A DNA stretch of 64,000 nt from Candidatus Thermokryptus mobilis (GCF_900070205.1 NZ_FAOO01000001.1:16519-80518); one strand, 5' to 3'; positions 49,466 through 59,638 are shown, counted from the first letter of the stretch. Numbers and translations are program-made. Notes: generated by a model not told the origin, from the letters alone.

Positions 49466-50878
49466 GTGAATTATCACGACTTTGACGACAGGGAAGAATT
49501 TGAAGAACAGCCAGAGAAGGAAAATCTTCAAGATAAAATCAAACAATACGAAGAATTCCTTAAGGAATCCGAGGGTGCCTATGTACACACAGAGATAGTA
49601 GAAGAGCTGATAGACCTTTACATGCTCTCTGGACAATATGAAAAAGCACTTTTCCATGTCCAAAAACTCATTGAGCTGTTCCCATACACAGTTGAATACT
49701 GGCTAAGACGAGGAATTATTTTAAACAATATGTCCGAATATGAAAAGGCGCTTTTATCATTTCACAAGGCATTGATGCTGAACCCAAACGAAGCTGACAC
49801 CTGGGCGAATATGGCTATAACCTTTGAAAACCTTGACAAAACGGAAGAGGCGCTGGAATGTATAGACAGAGCCATTGAAATACAACCGATGAACACCGAT
49901 TTCCTAAGGTTTAAAGCAGACCTGCTTGAAAAATCAGAAAACTACAATAAAGCGATTGAAACATTAAAAAAGCTTAGCGAAATTGAACCAAACGATAAAG
50001 AGACCTTCTTCAAACTTTCAATCTGTTATGAAAAAGTCGGAGATATTGACAGCCAAATTGAATCGCTTGAAAGATGCATTGAACTTGACCCTTATGATAG
50101 CCAAGTATGGTATAAAAAAGGCGTTGCGCTTGCAAAGAAAAATCAAATTGTAAAAGCTATTGAAAGCTTAGATATGGCTCTCGTCATAAAAGATGATCAT
50201 ACCGAGGCGCTTGAGAAAAAGGCTGAACTTTTATTAACTCTTGGCAGATATCCAGAAGCGATGGAGACATTTCGCCAGATATTGATATATCAACCCAACT
50301 CGGAACTCGCTCTTTTCTATCTTGGAAATATAAATGCGAAATTGGGTCAATATCGTGAAGCGATAAAATACTATAATCAAGCCCTTAAAATCAATCCAAC
50401 CAATTATGTCACCTATTACGCTCGTGGGAATTGTTATGAAGCGCTTGGGAACTACAAAAAGGCACTCGCCGACTATACAACAGCTGTAAATTTCAATCCG
50501 AAAATACCCGAACTTTGGGAAGCAAAAGCAGATGTTGAATATGAAATTGGCCGTTTCAGCGAAGCACTTTCAAGCTATATGATGGCTCTGAAACTTGATG
50601 AGAGAAACCCAGAACTATGGGTTGGGGTAGGGCTTGTTTATTTTGAGCTCGGGAGATATCAAGAAGCTGCTCAATCATTCTTTAACGCAATTAGAATTAA
50701 ACCCGACTTTGCAGACCCATACTATGAGATCGGACGCCTCTTTTTGATGGCGGATATGATTGATGAAGCGGGAAAATACTTCACAAAGGCATTTGAACTT
50801 GACGAGTCTAAAATAGATGACTTTGAGTACGAGTTCCCACGCTATAAAAGGTATCTCAAAAAGTGGGTGAAAAGGTAA
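49466..50878 (+). CDS. Cytoplasmic tetratricopeptide-repeat protein
   Basis: The 470-residue protein is almost entirely TPRs, about a dozen 34-residue units (for example YEKALLSFHKALMLNPNEAD and YREAIKYYNQALKINPTNYV), after an acidic N-terminus (DFDDREEFEEQPEKE). There is no signal peptide or membrane segment. Such proteins scaffold complexes, and no enzyme domain is present. The start is a GTG at 49466, since no ATG precedes the first repeat. It opens a plus-strand run that continues with aroE, larE and a GYD-domain gene, with aroE 27 bases downstream. Confidence 0.82.
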   Translation: MNYHDFDDREEFEEQPEKENLQDKIKQYEEFLKESEGAYVHTEIVEELIDLYMLSGQYEKALFHVQKLIELFPYTVEYWLRRGIILNNMSEYEKALLSFHKALMLNPNEADTWANMAITFENLDKTEEALECIDRAIEIQPMNTDFLRFKADLLEKSENYNKAIETLKKLSEIEPNDKETFFKLSICYEKVGDIDSQIESLERCIELDPYDSQVWYKKGVALAKKNQIVKAIESLDMALVIKDDHTEALEKKAELLLTLGRYPEAMETFRQILIYQPNSELALFYLGNINAKLGQYREAIKYYNQALKINPTNYVTYYARGNCYEALGNYKKALADYTTAVNFNPKIPELWEAKADVEYEIGRFSEALSSYMMALKLDERNPELWVGVGLVYFELGRYQEAAQSFFNAIRIKPDFADPYYEIGRLFLMADMIDEAGKYFTKAFELDESKIDDFEYEFPRYKRYLKKWVKR

Positions 50879-50905
50879 AATAACCGCTTTAAAAATTTTG
50901 GGGCC

Positions 50906-51787
50906 ATGGAAATCAACGCTGAAACAAAAATCGTCGGACTCATAGGGCATCCTATAACCCATTCGTTTTCCCCTTTAATTCATAACTTCGCTTTTGATAT
51001 ACTTGGGCTAAATTATAAATACCTCGTTTTTGATGTCTTGCCTGAAAATTTAAAAGACGCCATCAAAGGAATTGTATCACTTGGAATAAAAGGAATCAAT
51101 GTTACAATACCGCACAAAGAAACAGTTTTACAAAACCTTGATGATGCTTCTTCAGAAGCACGAATTATCGGCGCAGTGAATACCATCGTGAATGACAATG
51201 GAATCTTGAAAGGATTCAACACGGATGTTTTCGGTTTCACCGAATCATTGAGGGAATTCAAGGACATGGTATCAAATACACCCGCATTTATTTTTGGCGC
51301 TGGTGGCTCAGCAAGAGCCGTGATATATTCGCTCATAACAAATTTTCAGCCGGAAAGGATTACAATAGCGAACAGAAATTTGTCAAGGGCTGAAAGCATA
51401 GCAAGATATTTCTCTCAAGTTCTCGGATATAAAAATTTTGAGGTCAAGGAGTTTTTCTTGCCTGAAATATCAGCTGATATAAAATCATCACGGCTTATTG
51501 TAAACACGACCCCAATTGGGATGTATCCGAACTCGGATGATATTCCAATTCAAAGCGACGATATATTTCACCCCGGGCAAATTGTCTACGACCTTGTTTA
51601 TAACCCACCTTTTACGAGATTTTTAAAATTTGCGCAAGAAAAAGGAGCAACTGTAATAAGCGGAATTGACATGCTTATTCTTCAAGCAAGTAAATCATTT
51701 GAACTTTGGACCGGCAAGCAGATGCCTGTGGGAGAGGTTAAGAGGTTTTTAATTCAAAAATTAAAATCAAGGCGAAGAAAAAAATGA
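50906..51787 (+). CDS. aroE: Shikimate dehydrogenase
   Basis: AroE reduces 3-dehydroshikimate with NADPH in the aromatic amino-acid pathway. The 293-residue protein has the substrate-binding HSFSPLIHNFAFD, the catalytic lysine in NVTIPHKE, the aspartate in FNTDVFGF, the Rossmann FIFGAGGSARAVIYSL with NRNLSRAES, and DLVYNPPFTRFL. The length fits the family. It is followed by larE with a 4-base overlap. Confidence 0.95.
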   Translation: MEINAETKIVGLIGHPITHSFSPLIHNFAFDILGLNYKYLVFDVLPENLKDAIKGIVSLGIKGINVTIPHKETVLQNLDDASSEARIIGAVNTIVNDNGILKGFNTDVFGFTESLREFKDMVSNTPAFIFGAGGSARAVIYSLITNFQPERITIANRNLSRAESIARYFSQVLGYKNFEVKEFFLPEISADIKSSRLIVNTTPIGMYPNSDDIPIQSDDIFHPGQIVYDLVYNPPFTRFLKFAQEKGATVISGIDMLILQASKSFELWTGKQMPVGEVKRFLIQKLKSRRRKK

Positions 51788-52623
51788 CGCTTCAAGATAA
51801 ATACGAACGCTTGAAAAAAATAATTGAAGAGATGGGCTCTATCGTAATTGGGTTCTCAGGTGGTGTGGATAGTACTCTTTTGTTAAAGGTTGCTCATGAT
51901 ATTTTAAAAGACAAAGTAATTGCTGTCATCGGAAAATCAGAAACATATCCAGAGGAAGAATTCAACGAGGCGATAAAGCTTGCAGAATTTATAGGTGTAA
52001 GGTATAAAATCGTCGCAACGGAAGAAACCGATAATTTAAAATTTGCTGAAAATCCCCCCGATAGATGCTACTATTGTAAAACCGAACTTTTCACAAAGCT
52101 AAAAGAAATCGCAAAAGCAGAGGGAATAAAATGGATAGCTGATGGGACTAATGCCGATGATGTCAAGGACTTCAGACCCGGCTTAAGGGCTGTCAGAGAA
52201 AATAATATCCGCTCACCACTTCTTGAAGCAGGTCTTACAAAAACCGAGATAAGAGAACTTTCACGCACCCTTGGACTCCCGACTTGGGACAAACCCTCTT
52301 TCGCTTGCCTTTCATCCAGATTCCCTTATGGAATGCCAATTGATAGGGAAAAACTTAAAAAGATAGACAAAGCAGAATCATTTCTGCGTAAACTTGGCTT
52401 AAAAGTGTTTAGAGTCAGATTGATTGACGAGAACACAGTCAGGATTGAAACCGGGAGAGAAGAATTTAAAAAATTTTTTGATGACGATTTCAGAATCAAA
52501 GTTGTAAGTGAATTAAAAAATCTTGGCTTCATTTACATTACGCTTGACCTTGAGGGATACAGAACTGGGAGCATGAATGAGGTTTTGAAAATTGAAGTTA
52601 AACAAAGCATACTTCAAACTTAA
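51784..52623 (+). CDS. larE: LarE-type ATP-dependent sacrificial sulfur transferase
   Basis: LarE inserts sulfur into the nickel-pincer cofactor by giving up a cysteine sulfur (or via an Fe-S cluster in some homologues). The 279-residue PP-loop protein has the ATP motif GFSGGVDSTLLLKVA, CYYCKTELFTKL, IADGTNADDVKDFRPG and the conserved cysteine in FACLSSRFPYG. Both the CYYC pair and the FACLSSR cysteine are retained. larB, larC and larA (lactate racemase) are not in the window. It overlaps aroE by 4 bases and precedes a GYD-domain gene. Confidence 0.88.
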   Translation: MTLQDKYERLKKIIEEMGSIVIGFSGGVDSTLLLKVAHDILKDKVIAVIGKSETYPEEEFNEAIKLAEFIGVRYKIVATEETDNLKFAENPPDRCYYCKTELFTKLKEIAKAEGIKWIADGTNADDVKDFRPGLRAVRENNIRSPLLEAGLTKTEIRELSRTLGLPTWDKPSFACLSSRFPYGMPIDREKLKKIDKAESFLRKLGLKVFRVRLIDENTVRIETGREEFKKFFDDDFRIKVVSELKNLGFIYITLDLEGYRTGSMNEVLKIEVKQSILQT

Positions 52624-52638
52624 ACGGAGGTGACAAAA

Positions 52639-52923
52639 ATGGCGATTTATTTTCTCTTTGGGAAATACTCTCAAGAAGCGATGAAGGGAATGTCACCGCA
52701 ACGAACAGAGGAAGCACACAAGCTTATTGAAAAGTTTGGCGGGAAAGTGAAAGAGATTTACGCTCTGCTTGGAGAGATTGACCTCGTGATAATAGCTGAT
52801 TTCCCGGGAAATTCTGAAGCGATGAAGGCATCAATTTCCCTGTCAAAGCTTACAAACATTTCATTTAAAACTGCTCCAGCGGTGACAGTTGAAGAATTTG
52901 ATAAAATGATTCAAGAGTTATGA
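52639..52923 (+). CDS. GYD-domain protein
   Basis: The 94-residue protein has the GYD fold (MAIYFLFGKYSQEAMKGMSP, then KFGGKVKEIYALLGEIDLVI, AVTVEEFDKMI). GYD proteins are small alpha/beta proteins of unknown function, often thought to bind ligands. The frame is open to a GTG at 52630, but that lies within the Shine-Dalgarno GGAGGTGA, so the ATG at 52639 is the start. It follows larE by 15 bases and overlaps the start of the 52920 gene. Confidence 0.82.
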   Translation: MAIYFLFGKYSQEAMKGMSPQRTEEAHKLIEKFGGKVKEIYALLGEIDLVIIADFPGNSEAMKASISLSKLTNISFKTAPAVTVEEFDKMIQEL

Positions 52924-53555
52924 AGATAATTTTTTTATTTCTCTTTCTTCTTCAGCCATCATTTTTAATGACACAGACATGCGATAGTGTCAGTATGGCG
53001 ATTGAAATTGATACAGCTAAGAAAAAAATAAGCACTGGGGAAATTTTGCTCGGCGCAAGTGCAGCCATAGGTATACCGCTTACGATTGGGCTCGCGACGC
53101 TGAGCTTATCTCCACCGTCATACATTTTGTTTTTTAAAGATAAGAGACCGCATAACGGGATTGCCTTTGAAACGGCGATCGGCTACGGCGACACAACAAG
53201 ATTTAGATTCTCCGATTTTAGAATAATTTTTCAATATGCTTACATTAAAAACTTCAAAAATAGATTGACACTTGCACTAAACAGGGATAAAACGCTTGGG
53301 AGATTTGGACGAAATAAAATTTTTGGATACGGCTTATCAATGGGATTCTGGGCTGGGACAAACTTCAAAAAAATGAATTTGATAGGAATTGAAGTTTCCA
53401 TCTGGGTTGGGAACGCAATGAACATACCCTATATTTTTCTATTTCCACAACACCATTTATTTGTGAAGTTAAAGAGAGGATTTCTTTTAAACCCGATAGA
53501 ACAAATAACCGAGATAAACATCGGGTTTTCATCCTCAATCACTCTGAAAAGATAA
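52920..53555 (+). CDS. Exported protein of unknown function
   Basis: The 211-residue protein has an N-terminal signal peptide (MKIIFLFLFLLQPSFLMTQ). A region with a hydrophobic stretch follows (EILLGASAAIGIPLTIGLAT, about residues 40-62), and the rest has alternating aromatic strands (AYIKNFKNRLTLALNRDKT, and the end NIGFSSSITLKR). It looks like an envelope or small barrel protein, and no family is recognised. Its ATG overlaps the GYD gene stop by 4 bases, so translation is coupled. It ends 2 bases before the convergent permease gene, with no terminator between them. Confidence 0.7.
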   Translation: MKIIFLFLFLLQPSFLMTQTCDSVSMAIEIDTAKKKISTGEILLGASAAIGIPLTIGLATLSLSPPSYILFFKDKRPHNGIAFETAIGYGDTTRFRFSDFRIIFQYAYIKNFKNRLTLALNRDKTLGRFGRNKIFGYGLSMGFWAGTNFKKMNLIGIEVSIWVGNAMNIPYIFLFPQHHLFVKLKRGFLLNPIEQITEINIGFSSSITLKR

Positions 53556-53557
53556 AT

Positions 53558-54814
53558 TCACTCATACCTTAAAGATTCAACAGGGTCAACACTTGCTGCT
53601 TTCCAAGCTGGATAAACGCCGAAAATCATACCGACAAACGCACATATTAAAAAACCAATAACCACCCAATCATATGGAATTATCGGCTTAACCTTGAGTA
53701 TAAATGCGAGAACATTTCCGCCTACTATTCCAAGAATTATTCCAATCATTCCGCCAAATTGACTTAAAAGGAAAGATTCAAGCAAGAACTGTGTCAAGAT
53801 ATTTCTTTTCGTTGCGCCCACAGCTTTCCTTATACCTATCTCGCGCGTCCTTTCAGTGACAGAGACAAGCATTATATTCATAATTCCAACGCCAGCTGCG
53901 ACAAGTGCTATCATACTCACAACGAGCGCACCAACTTTAACCGCAAAGGTTAAATCATTGAACTGTTTTATTAGGGTTTCATTTGACTCAATCTCAAAAT
54001 CATTTTCCTGACCAGGTGGAACTTTCCTTATTTTTCTCAAAAGAGCTACAATTTCTTCAACCGTTTCATTGTAAAGTTCTCGGCTCTTCGCCTTGACAAG
54101 TATAGTAAGGTTTCTATTCTTCCCGTAGAGGTTCAAAAAAGTTGAAAGAGGTATGATAACTATATTATCAAAACCACTACCGAATAATCCCCCCTTTTCT
54201 TTGAGGACGCCAACGACTTTAAAAGTATAACCATCAATTTTGACATCCTTACCAATTGGATCCACATTTGGGAAAAGTTTCTTTGTAACATTTGCACCAA
54301 GGACAACTATAAACCTTGAGAATTCAACATCATCTTCAAATATGGCTCTTCCATCTTGAACCACCCAATTATTCGTCGCAAAGCCCTCTGGTGTCTCACC
54401 GTAAACAAATACATTTGGATTCGTCTTAACATCCCTGAATTGAACTATCTTCGGTCCGCTCCACCCTTCAATTGCAACTGCTTCTGGAAGGGTTGCATTT
54501 TTAGCCACATATAACGCCTGCTCATAAGTTATATCCTTTCTGTTCCGGTATTTAGCCCAGTCTGCACCACCGATTATAACAGATGGGCGCTTTGTCACCT
54601 GAAATGTGTTCGTCCCCAAAAAACTCAGCGTCTCCTCCATACTATTTTGCAAAACCCTTATCCCAGTCATAACAACAATTATTGAAAAAACACCAACCAC
54701 TACGCCAAGCAATGTTAAAAAGGTTCTCAACTTGTTCGCCTTGATTGAATCCCAAACCATATACAAACTCTCAACCAACTCAACCCAGAAAATTCTCAAT
54801 TTATGATTTCGCAT
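53558..54814 (-). CDS. MacB/FtsX-type ABC transporter permease
   Basis: The 418-residue protein has an N-terminal membrane helix (about 22-44), a large periplasmic MacB-core domain (about 50-290), and three C-terminal membrane helices with the FtsX signature [20 protein letters not shown] and [19 protein letters not shown]. It does not carry its own ATPase. It is the last gene of an export operon (TolC-type protein, adaptor, ATPase and a second permease lie upstream) and is 18 bases downstream of its paralogue. It moves substrates, often peptides, lipids or toxins, in a mechanotransmission-type efflux system. Confidence 0.92.
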   Translation of the reverse strand: MRNHKLRIFWVELVESLYMVWDSIKANKLRTFLTLLGVVVGVFSIIVVMTGIRVLQNSMEETLSFLGTNTFQVTKRPSVIIGGADWAKYRNRKDITYEQALYVAKNATLPEAVAIEGWSGPKIVQFRDVKTNPNVFVYGETPEGFATNNWVVQDGRAIFEDDVEFSRFIVVLGANVTKKLFPNVDPIGKDVKIDGYTFKVVGVLKEKGGLFGSGFDNIVIIPLSTFLNLYGKNRNLTILVKAKSRELYNETVEEIVALLRKIRKVPPGQENDFEIESNETLIKQFNDLTFAVKVGALVVSMIALVAAGVGIMNIMLVSVTERTREIGIRKAVGATKRNILTQFLLESFLLSQFGGMIGIILGIVGGNVLAFILKVKPIIPYDWVVIGFLICAFVGMIFGVYPAWKAASVDPVESLRYE

Positions 54815-54832
54815 GTTGAATCCTTTTTGTTT

Positions 54833-56059
54833 TCACTCATACCTTAACGATTCAACGGGATCAACCTTTGAAGCTCTATAAGCTGGGATAAACCCAGCGA
54901 TAATACCGACGAAGATAGAAATTAAAAGTGAAAGGAAAGCAACCCATAAAGGCAAGGATGTTGGGATTACTTGATCCACAACGAATCCAAGCAAAATCGC
55001 AAAGATTAAACCAATGACCCCACCAAAAAGACCTATTAAAATTGCTTCAATCAAAAATTGCATTAAAATCGCCCTACGTGTTGCACCGACCGCCTTTCTT
55101 ATACCTATTTCTCTCGTTCTTTCCTTTACTGAAACAAACATAATGTTCATGATTCCGATGCCTCCAACTACCAAAGCCAAAATCGTTATCCCCAAACCCA
55201 CAGCTCCTATGATTCCAACAGTTTGGTTATAAGCGTTTAAAAACAATTCTTGCCTATTAATTGAAAAATCATCTTCCTGCCATGGCTTAAGTTGTCTCAA
55301 AGTTCGCATTATTCCCCTAAGTTCTTCAATTGCATCTTCTATCTCGTTCATATCTCTGACTTTAACATTTATTGTCGTTCCAGCACGCCACGGGAAGATT
55401 CTAATAAATTGACCAATCGGAATGTAAATCCTATCATCAAGAGATGCTAAGCCGAGAAATTTTCCCTGCTTTTCAAGGACACCAACGACTCTAAAACTTC
55501 TCCCCGCAATTTTCAATTCCCTTCCAATTGGGTTTACATTCATGAAAAGCTTTTCAGCGATCTCTGCACCTATAACGCAAACTGGTCTCTCTGCTTTAAC
55601 TTCAATCTCGCTCATAAATCTTCCCAATTCAACAGACACACCACTTGTATATATGAACTCATCAGTCGTCCCAACTACTACGGTATTTTTTAAGACATTG
55701 CCCCCGTATCTTACAGTCGCATCAAATGAAGAGATAGTTGGAGCAACAGCGACAGCATAAGTTGACCTTTCTTTTATATACTTGGCATAACTTATTTGGA
55801 TTTCTCGCCTGTTCCTGTATTTCCACCAATCTTCACCCGTAAACCAAGGCCACTTCTGGATGTAAAGCACATCTGCTCCTATTGCAGATATACTTGTTTC
55901 AAAAGCTCTCCTCAAACCCTCAATTGCCATATTCATCAATGTAACGGAGACAATTCCAATTACAACACCAAGCGTTGTAAGCGAAGAACGAAGCTTATGG
56001 GCAAGAATTGATTGAAACGCTGATTTAAAGCTTTCTTTAAGTTGAAGTGTAAATCTCAT
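54833..56059 (-). CDS. MacB/FtsX-type ABC transporter permease, second copy
   Basis: This 408-residue paralogue of the neighbouring permease has the same topology: an N-terminal helix, a periplasmic core (about 60-280) and a C-terminal FtsX block with [22 protein letters not shown] and [16 protein letters not shown]. Two separate permeases can form a heterodimer that works with one ATPase. It lies between the ATPase (17 bases upstream) and the first permease. Sequence differences in the periplasmic core suggest specialised halves rather than a recent duplication. Confidence 0.92.
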   Translation of the reverse strand: MRFTLQLKESFKSAFQSILAHKLRSSLTTLGVVIGIVSVTLMNMAIEGLRRAFETSISAIGADVLYIQKWPWFTGEDWWKYRNRREIQISYAKYIKERSTYAVAVAPTISSFDATVRYGGNVLKNTVVVGTTDEFIYTSGVSVELGRFMSEIEVKAERPVCVIGAEIAEKLFMNVNPIGRELKIAGRSFRVVGVLEKQGKFLGLASLDDRIYIPIGQFIRIFPWRAGTTINVKVRDMNEIEDAIEELRGIMRTLRQLKPWQEDDFSINRQELFLNAYNQTVGIIGAVGLGITILALVVGGIGIMNIMFVSVKERTREIGIRKAVGATRRAILMQFLIEAILIGLFGGVIGLIFAILLGFVVDQVIPTSLPLWVAFLSLLISIFVGIIAGFIPAYRASKVDPVESLRYE

Positions 56060-56076
56060 CTCTCAGAGGATGTTTT

Positions 56077-56781
56077 TTATCCTTTTCGTTCAATTCTATC
56101 AATGACCCTTTCATCACTTTCAATCAATCCATCCCTTATCCTTATAATTCTGTGAGCATGCTTTGCAACATCTGGTTCATGTGTCACGATTATAATGGTA
56201 TTTCCTTTTTTGTGAAGTTCATCAAACAGAGCAAGGATTTCAGCTCCTGTTTTAGTGTCCAGATTTCCTGTTGGTTCGTCCGCAAGGATAATTGATGGTT
56301 TATTTACCAAAGCCCGAGCAATTGCAACCCTTTGCCTTTGCCCTCCTGAAAGTTCATTCGGTTTATGATGCAATCTATCCCCAAGCCCAACCTGTTCAAG
56401 CGCCTCACGAGCAAGTTTTTTTCTCAGCTCCCCTGGAACACCAGCATAGATCAACGGCAATTCAACATTGTGCAAAGCATCAGCCCTGGGCAAAAGATTA
56501 AACATCTGAAAGACAAAACCAATCTCTTTGTTCCTTATCTTTGCAAGATCATTATCGCTTAACTCACTCACATTTACACCGTTCAAAAAATACCTACCCG
56601 ATGTCGGCGTGTCAAGACAACCAATTATATTCATAAGCGTTGACTTTCCAGAACCAGACGGACCCATAATGGCAACATATTCCCCTTTCTCTATCTCAAG
56701 ATTTATGCCTCTCAAAGCGTGAACTTTCTCAGCTCCAAGGTCATAAATCTTGACAATATTTTCTAGTTTAATTAAAGGCAT
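56077..56781 (-). CDS. ABC transporter ATP-binding protein (LolD/MacB-type)
   Basis: The 234-residue ATPase has Walker [14 protein letters not shown]-loop [20 protein letters not shown], signature [15 protein letters not shown], Walker [13 protein letters not shown] and the H-loop [15 protein letters not shown]. It energises the two permeases downstream. It lies 29 bases downstream of the adaptor gene in the same operon. Confidence 0.97.
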   Translation of the reverse strand: MPLIKLENIVKIYDLGAEKVHALRGINLEIEKGEYVAIMGPSGSGKSTLMNIIGCLDTPTSGRYFLNGVNVSELSDNDLAKIRNKEIGFVFQMFNLLPRADALHNVELPLIYAGVPGELRKKLAREALEQVGLGDRLHHKPNELSGGQRQRVAIARALVNKPSIILADEPTGNLDTKTGAEILALFDELHKKGNTIIIVTHEPDVAKHAHRIIRIRDGLIESDERVIDRIERKG

Positions 56782-56810
56782 TTCAATACCTCATTTAAAT
56801 TTTGTTTTAA

Positions 56811-58064
56811 CTATTTTTTCGCCTTCAAAATTTTAACCTTAACCCCGTCTTCAAGCTCCCTGTTTATCGCTTTGAAACTTCCAACAACTATCTCCTCATC
56901 GCCTTTCAACCCATCAACTATCTCAACATAAGTTTCTCCACTTATCCCACGTTTAACGGGAACCATCTTTGAAACTCCGTTTTCAACGATAAAAACGACT
57001 TCAACAATATCATCCTTTGAATTCTTTCCATTTTCAGAATCAGGATTCCGCTCGCCAGCCGACTTTTTCAAAGACCTAACCGTTACTGATTGAATCGGAA
57101 CAGCAAGCACATTATACTTCTTTTCTGTTTCTATATCAGCTGTCACTGACATCCCTGGGCGCAAAGCCGTTTCCTTGTCAAGTATCTTTATTTTAACTTC
57201 AAAATTCACAACCTCCTCCTGTGTCCCCAATCCTTTCGTTTTCGCAGCGTTTGAAATCTCATAAACAACACCCTTAAATTTTCTCTCCGGAAAAGCATCA
57301 ACGGAAAGTATCGCCGTATCTCCAATTGAAACATGAACAACATCAACCTCACTTATATCAACCCTTGCCTCCATCTTTGACAGATCAGCTACAACCATGA
57401 TAACAGTTCCAGCCATTTGGCTTGTCCCAACGACCCTTTCTCCAACCTCAGCATTAAGTTGAGTCACGATGCCATCAATGGGCGAATAAATAACTGTCTT
57501 TGCGAGGTCCTCTTGCGCCTGTTTTAAAGAAGCCCTTGCTTGTTCAACAGCAGAGGATGTAGAAGCGTATTGCGCCTTTGCAACCGTATAAGCTGTCCTC
57601 GCTGCTTCATATTCAGCATCCGAAATCAACTTCTTAGCGTAAAGTTCCTCAGCCCGCTTGAACTCCGATTCCGCTTTTGAAAGATTTGCCTTGGCTATAT
57701 CAAGCTGAGCTAAAGCAGATTTTAAATTCGCCTCCATCGCCTCTTTCCTCGCAACATAAAAATCCGGTTTGATCTTAACAAGTAATTGACCCTTTTTAAC
57801 TTTTTGCCCAACCTTGACCGGCAATTCAACTATCTCACCGCTCACCTCAGCACTTATCTTCACCTCAACCTCCGGCTGGATTTTACCCGTCCCAGTCACA
57901 ATTTGAGTTATATCTCTCCTTTGAACCCTCTCAACCTGAACCGCTACAACTTTTTCCCTACCACCACTTAAAATGCCTACAACTACCGACACAACGACGA
58001 TAAGCCCCAAGAGAACAGCAAAAATTAAACGCCTTTTCCTTCGTTTATTATTGTTGTTAGCCAT
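56811..58064 (-). CDS. MacA/HlyD-type periplasmic adaptor subunit
   Basis: The 417-residue protein has an N-terminal membrane anchor (RLIFAVLLGLIVVVSVVVGI) and a barrel-lipoyl head (VKISAEVSGEIVELPVKVGQ and KVKKGQLLVKI). A long coiled-coil hairpin follows (about 110-200, KANLSKAESEFKRAEELYAK). Its second lipoyl half (VIYSPIDGIVTQLNAEVGER) and barrel domain (GMSVTADIETEKKYNVLAVP) come next. It connects the inner-membrane ABC pump to a TolC-type channel, and the TolC gene lies 49 bases upstream. Confidence 0.93.
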   Translation of the reverse strand: MANNNNKRRKRRLIFAVLLGLIVVVSVVVGILSGGREKVVAVQVERVQRRDITQIVTGTGKIQPEVEVKISAEVSGEIVELPVKVGQKVKKGQLLVKIKPDFYVARKEAMEANLKSALAQLDIAKANLSKAESEFKRAEELYAKKLISDAEYEAARTAYTVAKAQYASTSSAVEQARASLKQAQEDLAKTVIYSPIDGIVTQLNAEVGERVVGTSQMAGTVIMVVADLSKMEARVDISEVDVVHVSIGDTAILSVDAFPERKFKGVVYEISNAAKTKGLGTQEEVVNFEVKIKILDKETALRPGMSVTADIETEKKYNVLAVPIQSVTVRSLKKSAGERNPDSENGKNSKDDIVEVVFIVENGVSKMVPVKRGISGETYVEIVDGLKGDEEIVVGSFKAINRELEDGVKVKILKAKK

Positions 58065-58113
58065 ATTGCAATTTTTTTTTATTTTGAACTACGAGCTTGT
58101 AATCTCATCAAAA

Positions 58114-59445
58114 TTAAAAATCAAATTCACCAAGCGCATATTGAAGTTGTGCTTTGGCAATTATGTAATCATAAACTGCGTTCACTTGCGCACTTATAGC
58201 GGAAGTATAATTAGCCGTCGCTATCAAAAGGTCAAGCAATGTCCCAGCCCCAATGTTATATTTTTCCTCAGCCGTTTTCAAATCAAGTTCAGCTGACTTG
58301 ACCTGTCTTTGTGCAACTTCAAGTTGTTTCATCGCGGATTCAATGTCAAGTATCGCCTTTTTAACATCAGCAGTTATCTGCCTCTTTACCTGTTCAAGTT
58401 GAACCTCTGCATTTTTAACATTTATCTTCGCCTGCTGAACTTGTGTCTGTAACTGAAAACGGTCAAATATTGGGAAGCTTATATTTATCCCCCAACCAAT
58501 TGAGCGATTGTTCGGCAATGTCTTAAACTCATTGCTGTTCAAATTAAAAACCGCCGAAGCTGAAACCGTCGGCATATAACCCGACATAGCAACAGTCACC
58601 CCAGACCTCGCAGAATTCAAATTTGAAATCGAACCCCTATAATCAGGTCTTCTATCAAGTGCAACCGCAATTAACTCATCAAGATTTTTTATCCTCTCCC
58701 TCAACGCGCTGAACTCCGTTGTGTCAATCTCAAGCTGGATTGAGGGATCTTCAAACTCATACTCATCCGTCGGTATCAACCCAAGATAAACAAGCAAATC
58801 CGCCTTCGCCTTATCATAATTTGCCTGCGTCCGTATCAATTGAAGCTCGTCATTTCCAACCTGAACCTCCTGCTTATAAACATCCGCAAGCGACACAGAC
58901 CCAACACGATTTGCCTCCAATATCCTCTCAAGCTGTCTCTGACTCCTTTTCAAATTATCCTGCGCAACCTTCAACAGTTGTTTATTCCTCAAAACATTAA
59001 GATAAAGTTGTTGTGTCTGAAAAACCACCGTCTGCATCGTTCTCCTCAAATTGTAATCAGCGGAAAGATAACTTGACCTCGCCCTACTCAATGAAGCAAA
59101 ATTTGCAAATCCATTGAAAAGCAAAATGCTCGTGCTGACACTCGTTGAAAAAGAATTCAATGTCTGCGATGTCCTGAAAGGAACTGTCCCAAGCCCAGGG
59201 ATAAATGTCAAATCCGACTCCCTCCGTGTCCTGTTCCAGTTCCCGCTCAAATTCAAATTTGGAAGAAATACCCCATATGCCTGCAAAACGCTTGCAGATT
59301 GGGACTGAACAGAATACTCAGCTCGTTTTATCTCCGTATTGTTTTCCAAAGCTATTTTAACGCAATCATTAAGCGTCAAAACCTTCTTCCCCTGTGAGAA
59401 CGAAATCCCGAAAAATAAAATCAAAAAGAAAAACAACCTACGCAT
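58114..59445 (-). CDS. TolC-family outer membrane efflux protein
   Basis: The protein has a signal peptide (MRRLFFFLILFFGISFSQG) and the two OEP repeats of TolC (LNDCVKIALENNTEIKRAEY in the first; RRPDYRGSISNLNSARSGVT in the second). Long alpha-barrel helices (QQLYLNVLRNKQLLKVAQDN) alternate with short strands. It forms the outer-membrane channel of the tripartite pump. The ATG at 59443-59445 is preferred over the GTG at 59454, because that GTG falls in the AGGTGAAAGG ribosome-binding region. It is the first gene of the operon. Confidence 0.93.
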   Translation of the reverse strand: MRRLFFFLILFFGISFSQGKKVLTLNDCVKIALENNTEIKRAEYSVQSQSASVLQAYGVFLPNLNLSGNWNRTRRESDLTFIPGLGTVPFRTSQTLNSFSTSVSTSILLFNGFANFASLSRARSSYLSADYNLRRTMQTVVFQTQQLYLNVLRNKQLLKVAQDNLKRSQRQLERILEANRVGSVSLADVYKQEVQVGNDELQLIRTQANYDKAKADLLVYLGLIPTDEYEFEDPSIQLEIDTTEFSALRERIKNLDELIAVALDRRPDYRGSISNLNSARSGVTVAMSGYMPTVSASAVFNLNSNEFKTLPNNRSIGWGINISFPIFDRFQLQTQVQQAKINVKNAEVQLEQVKRQITADVKKAILDIESAMKQLEVAQRQVKSAELDLKTAEEKYNIGAGTLLDLLIATANYTSAISAQVNAVYDYIIAKAQLQYALGEFDF

Positions 59446-59578
59446 ACCTTTCACCTAAATTTATTTTTACAAAATTCACACATATTAGACGAAACAACGA
59501 TATTTTTGTTACAATGCATTTATCAACCTTGCCTCTCACAGCAAAAATAAGAACAAGGAGTTAAAAACAAAAAACTTT

Positions 59579-59638
59579 CCTCCCCCTTAACTACGGAGGA
59601 GGATTAAGGTAGAGGTGAAAACTTTCCCTTACAGGGAG
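59579..59638. repeat. REP-like palindromic unit, isolated copy
   Basis: This unit has a CCTCCCCC arm, a GGAGGAGG partner arm, then an ATTAAGgtAGAGGTGAAA tail. It resembles the units clustered at 61.4-61.6 kb, whose tail is GACTAAGATGAGGGTGAAA. It is followed by a small TCCCT/AGGGA hairpin at 59625-59637, just past the stop of the 59639 gene. The 59446-59638 gap holds no gene. Confidence 0.6.
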
